52,498 nt of DNA, taken from contig CAMQVJ010000006.1 of the NCBI GenBank assembly GCA_947038175.1, forward strand, positions 1 to 52,498. Reading direction: 5' to 3'. The translations under genes were made by a program, and so were the position numbers. The DNA is from an uncultured Desulfovibrio sp. Its GTDB lineage: Bacteria; Desulfobacterota; Desulfovibrionia; Desulfovibrionales; Desulfovibrionaceae. Positions 36,555 through 45,260 of this stretch are shown here, piece by piece. The first letter of the stretch is position 1, and every line of letters begins with the position of its first letter. Below the pieces are notes generated by a model. That model saw only the letters and a list, made by a program, of their open reading frames with translations. It was not told where the DNA came from and made no database searches.

Positions 36555-37568
36555 TTATACCGACGTTTTGTATTTTCTATCCATTCTACGCCGCATACCA
36601 TCAAAGGCAGCTCTAAACAGCAAGCGAAAAGATCTTCTTTGTTCGCCATGTGGCTTATGAAAAAAAGAAAAAGGCAAGGCAAGTAAGGCAATCAGCAAAG
36701 CCCATGGTTTTTCCCTGCGCAATAAATAAAAGCGATTCCGTATCTTAAAATATTGAGCATCAGCGCTGAGTTCTGGTGCTTCGGTCAAGCTCAGCATAGG
36801 AGTCAGTATTTCCCCATGGGGAGCATGATGCCGCACATGGGAGCCATGAGCCCACCCTAAAGAAAATCCTGCTTTTTTTGCCCGTAGACCATAATCCACA
36901 TCATCATAAAATAAATAGAAGCGTTCGTCATAAAGCCCTATACTATCAATGAGTTTTCGAGTAATGAGGCAGGAGGCATTATTAATATAGTCAAGTTTTG
37001 CCACAACATCTTTTTGATCTGTGTGGGCAAATTTATCAAAGCCAGAATCGAGCAATTTACTTTTACCCGTCATGCCTTTCCACGTTCCGCCACCCGCACA
37101 TTCCTGCAGGTCACTTCTCGCAAAAATCAGCGTTGAACCGACAAGCCCGATATTCTTCGTGCTTTCTTCTTCTAGATGAGCTAAAAGTGCGGATAAAGCG
37201 TAGGGTTCTGGCAAGGTATCATTGTGTAAAACCCAAAATGCTTCACATTCTTGGTCATATAATAAAAAACGCAGGGCTTGATTCATACCACCGCCAACGC
37301 CCAAATTTTCTTCATTACGTAGCAAAACCAAGGGCGCACCAGAGCTATCACCAGAAAAAACTTCAACAGGTTTTTCCATGCCCTTTTCACGAGCAATCTT
37401 TTCCCATTCAGCTAAAATAGCATCAACAAATTCATTGCCTGAACCGTTATCACAAAGCACTATACGCCGTGGCATTTCACACTGAGCATGCAAATGACGC
37501 AAGCAAGCTATTGAATCTTCATAATCTTTATAGCTAAGAACAACCACACCAACCGCATTTGCGTCCAT
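36555..37568 (-). CDS. Family 2 glycosyltransferase (rhamnosyltransferase-like)
   Basis: The 337-residue GT-A enzyme begins GVVVLSYKDYEDSIACLRHL and has LCDNGSGNEF, ENLGVGGGMNQALRFLL and HNDTLPEP (the DxD region), then YDDVDYGLRAKKAGFSLGWA. The pattern is that of GT2 enzymes which build O-antigen or exopolysaccharide. The C terminus is basic and amphipathic (RRRMDRKYK) and may bind membrane. No neighbouring polysaccharide genes are present. Confidence 0.85.
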   Translation of the reverse strand: MDANAVGVVVLSYKDYEDSIACLRHLHAQCEMPRRIVLCDNGSGNEFVDAILAEWEKIAREKGMEKPVEVFSGDSSGAPLVLLRNEENLGVGGGMNQALRFLLYDQECEAFWVLHNDTLPEPYALSALLAHLEEESTKNIGLVGSTLIFARSDLQECAGGGTWKGMTGKSKLLDSGFDKFAHTDQKDVVAKLDYINNASCLITRKLIDSIGLYDERFYLFYDDVDYGLRAKKAGFSLGWAHGSHVRHHAPHGEILTPMLSLTEAPELSADAQYFKIRNRFYLLRREKPWALLIALLALPFSFFHKPHGEQRRSFRLLFRAAFDGMRRRMDRKYKTSV

Positions 37569-37635
37569 AAAACCCCCTCTTTAGGCTGTGTTTCTCATTT
37601 ACTCTAGGAAGAGTTATTTGACTTTTCCCTTTCTC

Positions 37636-37683
37636 GATAAAGTAGATATTTTATACTATTCCGTCAAGGTGATATACTTTATC
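37636..37683. other. Long-spaced inverted repeat upstream of the hflK fragment
   Basis: GATAAAGTA at 37636-37644 is repeated in inverse at 37675-37683, with ATAT flanks also partly matching. The spacing is 30 bases. It lies between divergent genes and could be an operator pair or a cruciform. Confidence 0.35.
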
Positions 37684-37812
37684 AGTTTTTAGGGTGCCAT
37701 GAGGGAGGACAAAAAAGTCTTTATCTTTTTTACAATTTCTTATATTTAGCTCTCAGTAGACATTATTATACAGCGTTAAGAGATAATAATTTATTATCTT
37801 TTTGGAGAAATT

Positions 37813-38097
37813 ATGGACACAAACAAAGCCTCCCTTGCCTCTGGTGCTGGAAAAAACTTAAAAAAAAGAGTAAAGAATTCTACAACACTAGAAAAAAAAT
37901 GGATTATTATGGCCCTTGCCCTCTTGTGGCTAGCTTCAGGTATTTTTAACGTACACTCGGGTGAAGTTGCAGTTGTTTCACGTTTTGACAAGTATAATCG
38001 AACACTTAGCAACGGCACACATTATCACCTCCCTTTCCCTATTGAATCTGTAAAATTTATGCAAATAACAAAAGCACTTAAAACTATCACAAAATAA
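37813..38097 (+). pseudogene. Partial second copy of hflK (N-terminal part)
   Basis: The 94-residue frame matches the membrane helix and start of the SPFH domain of the full HflK 200 bases downstream. WIIMALALLWLASGIFNVHS against WIIIAVALLWLASGIFIVRP, and THYHLPFPIESVKF against MHYHLPFPIESVAL, are near identical. It stops early, at ITKALKTITK, so the SPFH core and C terminus are missing. GGAGAA seven bases upstream suggests it can still be translated, so it could act as a small membrane protein rather than be dead. Confidence 0.8.
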
Positions 38098-38266
38098 CAC
38101 ACACAATAGCAATGAATTTCAAAAAAAATACTTTCTTTTTTCTGCAATTTCTTGTAATTAACTTCTGTATGCACGTTGATAATAAAAATCTGAAATAATA
38201 AAAGACAGTTTTATTGTTACCAGTATAGAAATTTACAGTTTTAATGAATTATTTTATTCACTCACC

Positions 38267-38294
38267 TTGACCAAATGGCAAAAATGCCTATTTA
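38267..38294 (+). promoter_or_regulatory. Candidate promoter of hflK, possibly giving a leaderless mRNA
   Basis: TTGACC, 16 bases, TATTTA end six bases before the hflK ATG at 38301. The spacer contains GGCA-AAAA-TGCC. Transcription would start near the ATG itself, and no Shine-Dalgarno sequence is present. Confidence 0.4.
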
Positions 38295-38300
38295 ATTATT

Positions 38301-39587
38301 ATGAACTGGGACTGGGACAAACTACAAGAAAAACGAAACCACCAACCAGGTGGCTTCGACGGCAAAGGCAAAAAGACGCAAGACAATAAAAACTCGCGTA
38401 ATCACGATAATAAACCATCAGAAGACAATGAAAAAGACGAACGTCCTTTTGGCTTCGGCGGTGGTGGAAATAATAACAACAAACGGCCTCATCCTTTTGG
38501 CGCAGGCAAAGACCCTCGCGAAATGATCAATAATCTAAATGTGCCAGCGGCAAAATGGATTATTATCGCAGTGGCTCTTTTATGGTTAGCATCTGGTATC
38601 TTTATTGTACGCCCTGATGAATCTGGTGTTGTTTTACGCTTTGGTGCGTATAATAGAACGCTTGATGCGGGTATGCATTATCACTTACCTTTTCCAATTG
38701 AATCTGTCGCGCTACCAAAAGTAACTCAAGTGCGTCAAATTGTTGTTGGACAAGAAAGCCAAAACACAAATTCCTCTTTCAACAGAGGGGCGAATATCGT
38801 AAACGATGAAGCTTCTATGTTGACTGGTGATGAAAATATTGTAAATATTCAATTTATTATCCAATATTACATAAAACCTGACGGCGTTGTGGACTATCTT
38901 TATAAAGTTGCGCAACCTGACAATGTGGTTAAAAAGGCGGCTGAGGCAGCGATGCGTGAAGTTATTGGTAAAACAATGCTTGATAATGCACTCACTGTTG
39001 GACGTAACCAAATCCAAGCGAATGTTGAAGACCTTTTACAAAACATTCTAGACCACTATGAAGTTGGTATTCAAGTTGTTGCCGTGCAAATGCAAGACGT
39101 GCAACCACCTGTGCCTGTGCGTGATGCGTTTAAAGACGTAGCAAGTGCCCGCGAAGATAGAGAACGTTTAACCAACGAAGCAGAAGCATATCGCAGTGAT
39201 ATTCTACCAAAAGCACAAGGTAGTGCGGCGGAAAAAATAAACCAAGCAGAAGCCTATAAGCAAACACGTATTCGTAATGCTGAAGGTGAAACTTCTCGTT
39301 TCCTCGCTGTACTAACAGAATATAACAAGGCCAAAGACGTAACAAAAAAACGCCTACTCCTTGAAACTATGGAACAATTACTCGATAACCCAAATATAGA
39401 CAAAGTTGTTTTGCCTGCTGGCATGAGCCAACAAGTATTGCCTTTTTTACCACTAGGCCCTACAAGCAGCATAAATCAAACAACACGTTCTACTGAACAA
39501 CAAGCGACAAATACAGCGCCTACGGCTGATACGTCCATGACAGCTAACAATATACAATCTCGCTCTACTGCTAGAGGGGGTAGATAA
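38301..39587 (+). CDS. hflK: HflK membrane protease regulator subunit
   Basis: HflK and HflC form a large SPFH ring around FtsH and modulate its proteolysis. The 428-residue product starts MNWDWDKLQE, the usual HflK N terminus. It has a Gly/Asn-rich stretch (about 52-72), one membrane helix (about 90-112) and the SPFH domain, then a coiled coil (GSAAEKINQAEAYKQTRIRNAEGE). The last 35 residues are Thr/Gln-rich. It overlaps hflC by one base. The intact N terminus shows this is the functional copy. Confidence 0.95.
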   Translation: MNWDWDKLQEKRNHQPGGFDGKGKKTQDNKNSRNHDNKPSEDNEKDERPFGFGGGGNNNNKRPHPFGAGKDPREMINNLNVPAAKWIIIAVALLWLASGIFIVRPDESGVVLRFGAYNRTLDAGMHYHLPFPIESVALPKVTQVRQIVVGQESQNTNSSFNRGANIVNDEASMLTGDENIVNIQFIIQYYIKPDGVVDYLYKVAQPDNVVKKAAEAAMREVIGKTMLDNALTVGRNQIQANVEDLLQNILDHYEVGIQVVAVQMQDVQPPVPVRDAFKDVASAREDRERLTNEAEAYRSDILPKAQGSAAEKINQAEAYKQTRIRNAEGETSRFLAVLTEYNKAKDVTKKRLLLETMEQLLDNPNIDKVVLPAGMSQQVLPFLPLGPTSSINQTTRSTEQQATNTAPTADTSMTANNIQSRSTARGGR

Positions 39588-40435
39588 TGAAACCTAAACA
39601 AACAGTATTATTTTTAATAGCCTTTTTATTTATAGCAATCGCAAGCCAAAGTATTTTCACTGTGCACCAAACAGAACAGGCCCTCGTGCTACAACTTGGT
39701 AATCCTAAAGATCGTATTTATTACCCAGGATTACATTTTAAAGTTCCGTTTATTGACAATGTCGTACGCTTTGATGCGCGAATCCTTGACTATGATGCCG
39801 TATCTGCTGAAGCATTCACTAGCGACCTTAAAACAATAGTTCTCGACTATTATGCAAGATGGCGTATCGTAGATCCGCTCACCTTTTACAGAACAGTTCG
39901 TACTATTGATAATGCCCAAAAAAGATTGCATAGTGTCGTTTTTTCACAAATGCGATCCCATGTAGGTCGATATACACTTACAGAAGTTGTGTCTAGTGAG
40001 AGAACAGCCATTATGGACTCTGTTACTAAAGAAGCGTCTGCGCTTATGACACAATATGGTATTGAAGTTGTTGATGCTCGCATCAGACGAACGGATTTAC
40101 CACCAGAAAACCAAAGAGCTATCTTTGAACGCATGAGAGCAGAACGTGAACGTCAAGCAAGACAATACAGGTCAGAAGGTTCAGAAGAATCTACAAAAAT
40201 ACGCTCAACCGCAGACAAAGAAAGATCCATTGTTTTAGCTGAAGCAGCAAAAACCTCACAAATACTTATGGGGGAAGGTGATGCAGAAGCAGCAAGAATC
40301 TTTGCAGAGGCTTTCTCAAAATCACCAGAATTTTTTGCATTTCAGCGTAGCTTAGATGCACTGAAGAAATCTTTCAAAGATAATACACGTATAGTTATTA
40401 CGCAAGATAATCCTCTTTTTGAATCTGTAAAATAG
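39587..40435 (+). CDS. hflC: HflC membrane protease regulator subunit
   Basis: The partner of HflK in the FtsH-associated complex. The 282-residue protein has an N-terminal anchor (7-22), VHQTEQALVLQLGNPKDRIYYPGLHFKVPFID (positions about 26-57), the SPFH core with IRRTDLPPENQRAIFERMRAERERQARQYRSEG near 168-200, and a coiled coil. Length and order are standard. A clear terminator follows. Confidence 0.95.
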   Translation: MKPKQTVLFLIAFLFIAIASQSIFTVHQTEQALVLQLGNPKDRIYYPGLHFKVPFIDNVVRFDARILDYDAVSAEAFTSDLKTIVLDYYARWRIVDPLTFYRTVRTIDNAQKRLHSVVFSQMRSHVGRYTLTEVVSSERTAIMDSVTKEASALMTQYGIEVVDARIRRTDLPPENQRAIFERMRAERERQARQYRSEGSEESTKIRSTADKERSIVLAEAAKTSQILMGEGDAEAARIFAEAFSKSPEFFAFQRSLDALKKSFKDNTRIVITQDNPLFESVK

Positions 40436-40440
40436 TTTTA

Positions 40441-40476
40441 AAGAATTGGTTTTGCATAAAACCAATTCTTCTTTTT
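40441..40476 (+). terminator. Terminator of hflK-hflC
   Basis: Perfect 13-bp arms AAGAATTGGTTTT and AAAACCAATTCTT with a GCAT loop, followed by CTTTTT, five bases after the hflC stop. Confidence 0.92.
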
Positions 40477-40490
40477 AAATATCTCGTCAT

Positions 40491-40511
40491 GTTTTACACA
40501 AAATGTAAAAC
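40491..40511. promoter_or_regulatory. Palindromic operator upstream of the CI-like regulator
   Basis: Perfect 8-bp arms GTTTTACA and TGTAAAAC with a CAAAA spacer, 27 bases before the regulator's ATG. Its size and position suit autoregulation by a dimeric helix-turn-helix protein. Confidence 0.6.
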
Positions 40512-40537
40512 AAGGACATATAATATATGGAGTAATT

Positions 40538-41218
40538 ATGGACAGTTTTGATGACATTTATAAAAGAATTTTATTTGTCTCTAATTCACAAACACAAGTA
40601 GAATTAGCAAATGTACTTGAGATAAGTCAGTCGAGCATCTCTGACGCAAAAAGAAGGCAATCAATACCTTCTGATTGGTTGGTTAAACTCTATGACAAAT
40701 TCGGTGTAAACCCTGATTGGCTACGCCATAAAAAAGAGCCCATTCTCATGCGTTCTCTACCAGAGCTTGGCAAGCATAGCATGATGAGCCTTCAAGAAGA
40801 TACACAAGCACTTGGCTTTATAGCACCAGTATTTGAAACAAAATGTACTTTAAAAGATGGAAAACTCTACTTTGTCACTATTGAAGAAACCATCTTACCT
40901 CGCACATTACAAAAAAATTCCGACCTTGTTTTTTCCTATAATGCAACCGGCATGGAACCTGTGCTTTCAAAGCCCTGTCTCCTTGGTGTGAGCACAAAGA
41001 AAGATTCAAGCAACGATATCCCCATTATTTCTGGTGAGATTTATGCGCTTCACACAGCAGCAGAAGGCATTATATTTAGAAGACTTATTCAGGACACAGA
41101 GGATGAAATGTATATTCTTTGTTTTGAACAAAATAAGTTTCCTTCTAGTAAAATAAGCTTAGAAAGTTTGCGTGAAAAATTAATTGGAAAACTCTCTTGG
41201 GTTCTCCATAAGTTTTAA
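40538..41218 (+). CDS. CI repressor-like regulator with degenerate LexA/S24 domain
   Basis: The 226-residue protein has an N-terminal phage-CI-type helix-turn-helix (about 8-65; TQVELANVLEISQSSISDAKRRQSIPSDWLVKL). Its C-terminal beta domain (about 100-226) is like S24 peptidases. The catalytic Ser motif, SMEP in LexA and CI, is here GMEP in YNATGMEPVL, and the position of the catalytic Lys in the FRRL strand is not Lys. It probably dimerises but cannot self-cleave, so it is likely not an SOS switch. Desulfovibrio genomes carry several such host regulators. A palindrome just upstream suggests autoregulation. No prophage genes are near. Confidence 0.75.
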   Translation: MDSFDDIYKRILFVSNSQTQVELANVLEISQSSISDAKRRQSIPSDWLVKLYDKFGVNPDWLRHKKEPILMRSLPELGKHSMMSLQEDTQALGFIAPVFETKCTLKDGKLYFVTIEETILPRTLQKNSDLVFSYNATGMEPVLSKPCLLGVSTKKDSSNDIPIISGEIYALHTAAEGIIFRRLIQDTEDEMYILCFEQNKFPSSKISLESLREKLIGKLSWVLHKF

Positions 41219-41256
41219 TAGACTCTATCAATCTCAATGTTACGTGGAAAACATAA

Positions 41257-42375
41257 ATGAAAGCAATATTAGTAAAGATTTCCTTGGTTTTTATATGCCT
41301 TATCGTTGTGGCTTGTACCGCAAAAACGGAAAAGAATGAGCCAAAGAAAAACGATATACAAACACAGCCGTCTATAAAGGACGAAAAGACTTCTTCTGAT
41401 TTAGAAAACATAAAGAACCAAAATACAGAAGAATCTTTAACTGAACAAAGCCAAGAAAAAGAAATCCTTGCTCCAACTCAAAATATTGAACAAGTAAAAT
41501 GGACTATTACAGAAGACTCTGAATGGTATGACCTTTACAATCGCCTCAAAGAAGATGGCATATATGGGGATGATATTGACAGCTATTTCATGCAATTAGA
41601 AGGTCAATTTTCACAAAAGCCCATGGGAATCAAAATTCGAGAATTATACAATAATTCTTTTAGAAAAAGAACCCCATCTAAAACCCCGCCAGTAAAAGAC
41701 ACGAGCCCAAATACTACAGGAGTTCCACGCCCTTGGTATAAAGACTATGTCACCGAAGCAAACGCTCAAAAATGCCGAGATTTTATTAATGAAAACAAAG
41801 AAGCTTTTGCCCGTGTTGAGGAAAAATATAAAATAAGTGCAGAACTTGTTTCTGCACTTATTTATGTTGAAACAAAACACGGTGATTACCTTGGAGAGCA
41901 TAGCCCTCTCATCAATCTCGCAAGTATGTCAAACTCCACACGCTTTGAACAAATACCAAATTACACAACAAAACTTCCAAGGGCTCAAGAAAAAAAGCAG
42001 TGGATTCTCACAAAAATGAAAGAAAAGTCGGATTGGTCTTATAAAGAATTAGAAGCCTTGCTTCTTTATTGCCGAGCAAATGACATTAATCCAGTAACAC
42101 TTCCTTCTTCCATTTATGGGGCTTTGGGCTTTGGCCAATTTATGCCAACAAATATCCCACACTACGCAGTAGATGGAAATGATGATGGTATTATCAATCT
42201 CTTTACACCAGCAGATGGTATTATCAGTGTTGCCAATTTTCTTTATAAACATGGCTTAAACACAGCAAACCCCACCATGGCGCAAAAACTAAAAGTTCTA
42301 AAAAGATACAACTATTCAAGTACATACGCAAACACCATTATGGCGTTATCCGTATTGACTGATCGTACAAAATAA
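41257..42375 (+). CDS. MltB-like lytic murein transglycosylase lipoprotein
   Basis: The 372-residue protein has a lipoprotein signal (lipobox VVAC, Cys about 21), a disordered Lys/Glu/Gln-rich linker (about 23-100) and an SLT_2/MltB catalytic domain (about 160-365). The catalytic Glu is in YVETKHGDYLG. LPSSIYGALGFGQFMPTNIPHYAVDGNDDGIINLF (positions about 285-320) is the family signature. It would cut peptidoglycan to 1,6-anhydromuropeptides at the envelope. It lies 38 bases after the CI-like gene and 17 before the flavin reductase-like gene, so it may share their transcript. Confidence 0.88.
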   Translation: MKAILVKISLVFICLIVVACTAKTEKNEPKKNDIQTQPSIKDEKTSSDLENIKNQNTEESLTEQSQEKEILAPTQNIEQVKWTITEDSEWYDLYNRLKEDGIYGDDIDSYFMQLEGQFSQKPMGIKIRELYNNSFRKRTPSKTPPVKDTSPNTTGVPRPWYKDYVTEANAQKCRDFINENKEAFARVEEKYKISAELVSALIYVETKHGDYLGEHSPLINLASMSNSTRFEQIPNYTTKLPRAQEKKQWILTKMKEKSDWSYKELEALLLYCRANDINPVTLPSSIYGALGFGQFMPTNIPHYAVDGNDDGIINLFTPADGIISVANFLYKHGLNTANPTMAQKLKVLKRYNYSSTYANTIMALSVLTDRTK

Positions 42376-42392
42376 TAAGAAAGGAAGGTAAT

Positions 42393-43031
42393 ATGGCAGA
42401 TCAAAGTATAAAATTTAAATCCATCGGACCACAAAACTTTGTACTTCCCTGTCCTATTTTTTTAGTGGGTACCTATTCTCATAGTAAATCTGAGAAGCAG
42501 GAAAGCACGGGTGAAGACTTGCGAAAGCCAAACATCATGGCAGCAGCATGGGCAACACTATGCTCTGCACAGCCTCCAGCCATGCTTGTCGCCATTCGTC
42601 AGGCACGCCATACCCATAAATCTATTTTGGAACACAAAGCATTTACCATAAATATCCCCGATACAAGTTTACTCGCTGAGGTAGATTACGCAGGAATATT
42701 TTCTGGGGAACATGAAGATAAAATAGCACAATGCGGCTTACACGCAGAAACAGGCGAACACGTTGATGCGCCGTATATAAAAGAATGTCCTGTCGTTTTG
42801 GAAATGAAGCTCATGCAACACCACGATGTCGGTACACATACCCTCTTTATAGGCGAGATTATGGACGTTAAAATCAAAGAATCCTGTCTCGATGAAGCAG
42901 GAATGCCAAACCCAACCATAATGGATATTGCTTGTTATATTCCGCTACTACGTGAATACTGGGGCCTTGGTTCTTTCAAGGCAAAAGCCTTTGGCGTTGG
43001 TAAAACCATTGCATCTCAAAAAATCAAATAA
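42393..43031 (+). CDS. Flavin reductase-like FMN-binding protein
   Basis: The 212-residue split-barrel protein has the pattern of the flavin-reductase-like family: PNIMAAAWATLCSAQPPAMLVAIRQARHTHKSILEHKAFTINIP (positions about 46-90) and GEHEDKIAQCGL. Members bind FMN and may reduce flavins or act with oxidoreductases such as flavorubredoxin. GGAAGG precedes the ATG. The real partner is unknown. Confidence 0.8.
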   Translation: MADQSIKFKSIGPQNFVLPCPIFLVGTYSHSKSEKQESTGEDLRKPNIMAAAWATLCSAQPPAMLVAIRQARHTHKSILEHKAFTINIPDTSLLAEVDYAGIFSGEHEDKIAQCGLHAETGEHVDAPYIKECPVVLEMKLMQHHDVGTHTLFIGEIMDVKIKESCLDEAGMPNPTIMDIACYIPLLREYWGLGSFKAKAFGVGKTIASQKIK

Positions 43032-43415
43032 TAATATTTATATGTGGTTATTTTTTTAGGGGAAGAAAAGCTTTGTTAAAAAGATTTTCTTCCCCTAAAA
43101 AATTAAGTATCATTTAAAAAATACGTATCATTCTCATTCCGATAAAAAATAAATATCATTCTCATTCTGATAAAAAATAAATATCACTCTCATTCCTATT
43201 TGAGAGGCTCTGCCTCCCAAACCCTCCGCCAAAGGACATGATGTCCTTTGGAAACCTCATATACCGCTAATCTAGGGACTTGCCTACCAGAGGCGACCAA
43301 AGGTTTTCGTTTACAAAGAAATGAGTAAATACGCAAATAGAGAGCCAAGGTGGAAAGTTAACTTCCCAAAAAACGCAAAAGGGAATGATGCTTATTACCC
43401 TAAAGCCTATGCAAT
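43032..43415. repeat. Intergenic with three 28-base tandem repeats and a hairpin repeat
   Basis: Units at 43113-43140, 43141-43168 and 43169-43196 repeat GATAAAAAATAAATATCATT followed by CTCATTCC with few changes. They are followed by GAGGC-TCT-GCCTC (43204-43216), a C-rich strand and a perfect 11-bp palindrome CCAAAGGACAT-G-ATGTCCTTTGG (43229-43251). That order matches the dispersed repeats elsewhere. A 71-codon frame at 43321 overlaps the convergent gene and is not called. Confidence 0.75.
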
Positions 43416-44978
43416 CTACTTCCCTCTAAAGGGTGGCACAAAGTCCAAGACTATATCCGTAAGCTCTTCCACTAAATCAATTCGATCCTCATCAGATACA
43501 CTCTGGCATATTTCCACAAGCGCATCTTCCTCGTGACAAAGAGCTTGTAATCCCCAAATATCCGTGCCACTGATAAGCTCATGCTTAGCATACTTTTCTC
43601 CCATGGCAGAAAAGAATACCTCGCTTTGATACTGTGGATAATTTATTTTATCTTCTTCTAAGCCAACAAATAGAACGGGTTTATCAATAAGAGCTAATTT
43701 TTCTCTATCAAATAATGCAGCGTAACCAGGAGAAACAAAAATCATACGCTCAAAGCGTTTATCAAGTAAAGGCTTGTCAAACCGAAAGGCAGGAAAATAC
43801 GGCAGGATAAAGGGCGGAGACGAAATATCATAATAAAGACCTGAATTTATTCGTTTAAAATCAGACAACTTTTTATTAATGATTGTTTCCGCTTCTTTTT
43901 CGATTTCTTTTCTCACTACTGATATATTTTCGTAAAAGAAATTTGTTGTGCGCTTATACGAAAAATAATCACGTAAGCCATTGATAGTAACAGCCATCTT
44001 TGAATAAAGAGGTTCTAAACAATAGGGGTTGTCCTTATTTGTAGGATCGAAGGCAAAATCCAAAGGGTCTAGCGTTGCTAATGCCTTTGGCTGCGTTTCT
44101 AAGTCATTCTGTTCGTATGCTTGCCCATTTAGAATATCGTCTAAGAACAGTTCGCCGTACGAATTATCTATCTCATCTGTTTGATTTATATCATTTTTAT
44201 CTAAAAGAACGGGTGTTGAAAGATTTTCTGCCGCCGTGTTTTCTTGCGAACAATAGTTTTTCCACAAATCCATATCAAAATCAGTGCCCGTTAAAAGAAG
44301 TCCCGCAGTTCCTCCGCTACCAAAACCAAGAAAGGTCATGTGATCTACATCGATATAATTGGAAAAAACCTTATGCGATAACAAAAGGTCAAGTGTAGCA
44401 GAAATTTGTCTTGCTCGGTTAATGAGGGCTCTGCCTGAGTTGAGAAGAGGCATTTGGATAGCATTGTCCCCAATATGCATGGGCATGGCAACAATAAATC
44501 CTTGGCGTACAAGTTCCATCGCAATGGGATGATTACTATGCCTAGTTGCGCCAGAATCGTGCGAAAGAACAATAAGAGGGTAATTGATATGCGGTAAAGG
44601 AACTTTTCTCAGTTCTTGGTTTATTTCCCATTGGGTTTTATTTTCTTTTTTGGCTTTTTCACGAACACTATCCCTTTCTGCATAAAAAGGCGCTGCAATT
44701 TCTTCATCAATCACATTTAATATAGCCCCATCTTTTGCAGCAAAAACAACATACTCAGCAAGTCTAAATTCACGGGGATTGCGCGTTGTGGGATACCAAA
44801 CAGCGACATCAATACGCATATTTTCTTTTTGATTCCACATCGAAAGAGAACGATAGCCAACATTGTACTTAGCCATCACTTCATCAACAGGAAGGAAAAT
44901 TCCAAGAAAAAGCAAAAGGAAAAAAGATATGTTTCGTTGTAAAATATTCAAACGTCTATCCTTAAAATAATTTGTCAA
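43416..44978 (-). CDS. Alpha/beta-hydrolase-fold exported protein, probably inactive
   Basis: The 520-residue protein has a signal peptide (about 15-35, FFLLLFLGIFLPVDEVMA) and resembles predicted dienelactone hydrolases (COG4188): PLIVLSHDSGATRHSNHPIAMELVRQGFIV and the nucleophile elbow VDHMTFLGFGSGGTAGLLLTG, positions about 135-245. At the elbow, relatives have G-H-S-F-G-G; here it is G-F-G-S-G-G, so Gly replaces the nucleophile Ser. The usual C-terminal G-x-H is GTDIWG, lacking His. A Thr/Asp-rich insertion of about 100 residues splits the domain. It may be a binding protein. Confidence 0.7.
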   Translation of the reverse strand: MTNYFKDRRLNILQRNISFFLLLFLGIFLPVDEVMAKYNVGYRSLSMWNQKENMRIDVAVWYPTTRNPREFRLAEYVVFAAKDGAILNVIDEEIAAPFYAERDSVREKAKKENKTQWEINQELRKVPLPHINYPLIVLSHDSGATRHSNHPIAMELVRQGFIVAMPMHIGDNAIQMPLLNSGRALINRARQISATLDLLLSHKVFSNYIDVDHMTFLGFGSGGTAGLLLTGTDFDMDLWKNYCSQENTAAENLSTPVLLDKNDINQTDEIDNSYGELFLDDILNGQAYEQNDLETQPKALATLDPLDFAFDPTNKDNPYCLEPLYSKMAVTINGLRDYFSYKRTTNFFYENISVVRKEIEKEAETIINKKLSDFKRINSGLYYDISSPPFILPYFPAFRFDKPLLDKRFERMIFVSPGYAALFDREKLALIDKPVLFVGLEEDKINYPQYQSEVFFSAMGEKYAKHELISGTDIWGLQALCHEEDALVEICQSVSDEDRIDLVEELTDIVLDFVPPFRGK

Positions 44979-45260
44979 TATGAACTAATACTCACTTTCT
45001 TATATAATAGGACATCACAAACTGACAAGACAATAAATCTATAAAATGAAAATAAATTAGATGAAGACGCTTATCATATCTTTATTATTAAAATTATTCA
45101 TTACTTACAGGTTGTTACGTATTTCTTTATTTGCCACGTTATACTTTTCAATTTAAAATCATAAAAGCCTTTTAATGACAAAACAAACAAAATACTATAA
45201 TAAACATATCTCTTTCAAAGATATCTCATTTTCCACAGGAAAGACAAAAGGGCACATGTA

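Noticed and set aside
40538..43031. Possible prophage remnant around the CI-like regulator
   Set aside because: Adjacent genes are ordinary chromosomal envelope and redox genes; no integrase, att site or structural phage gene was seen.
43321..43536. A 71-codon plus-strand frame (start MSKYANREPRWKV)
   Set aside because: It overlaps the end of the convergent hydrolase gene by 120 bases, lacks a ribosome-binding site, and its second half reads antisense to that gene.
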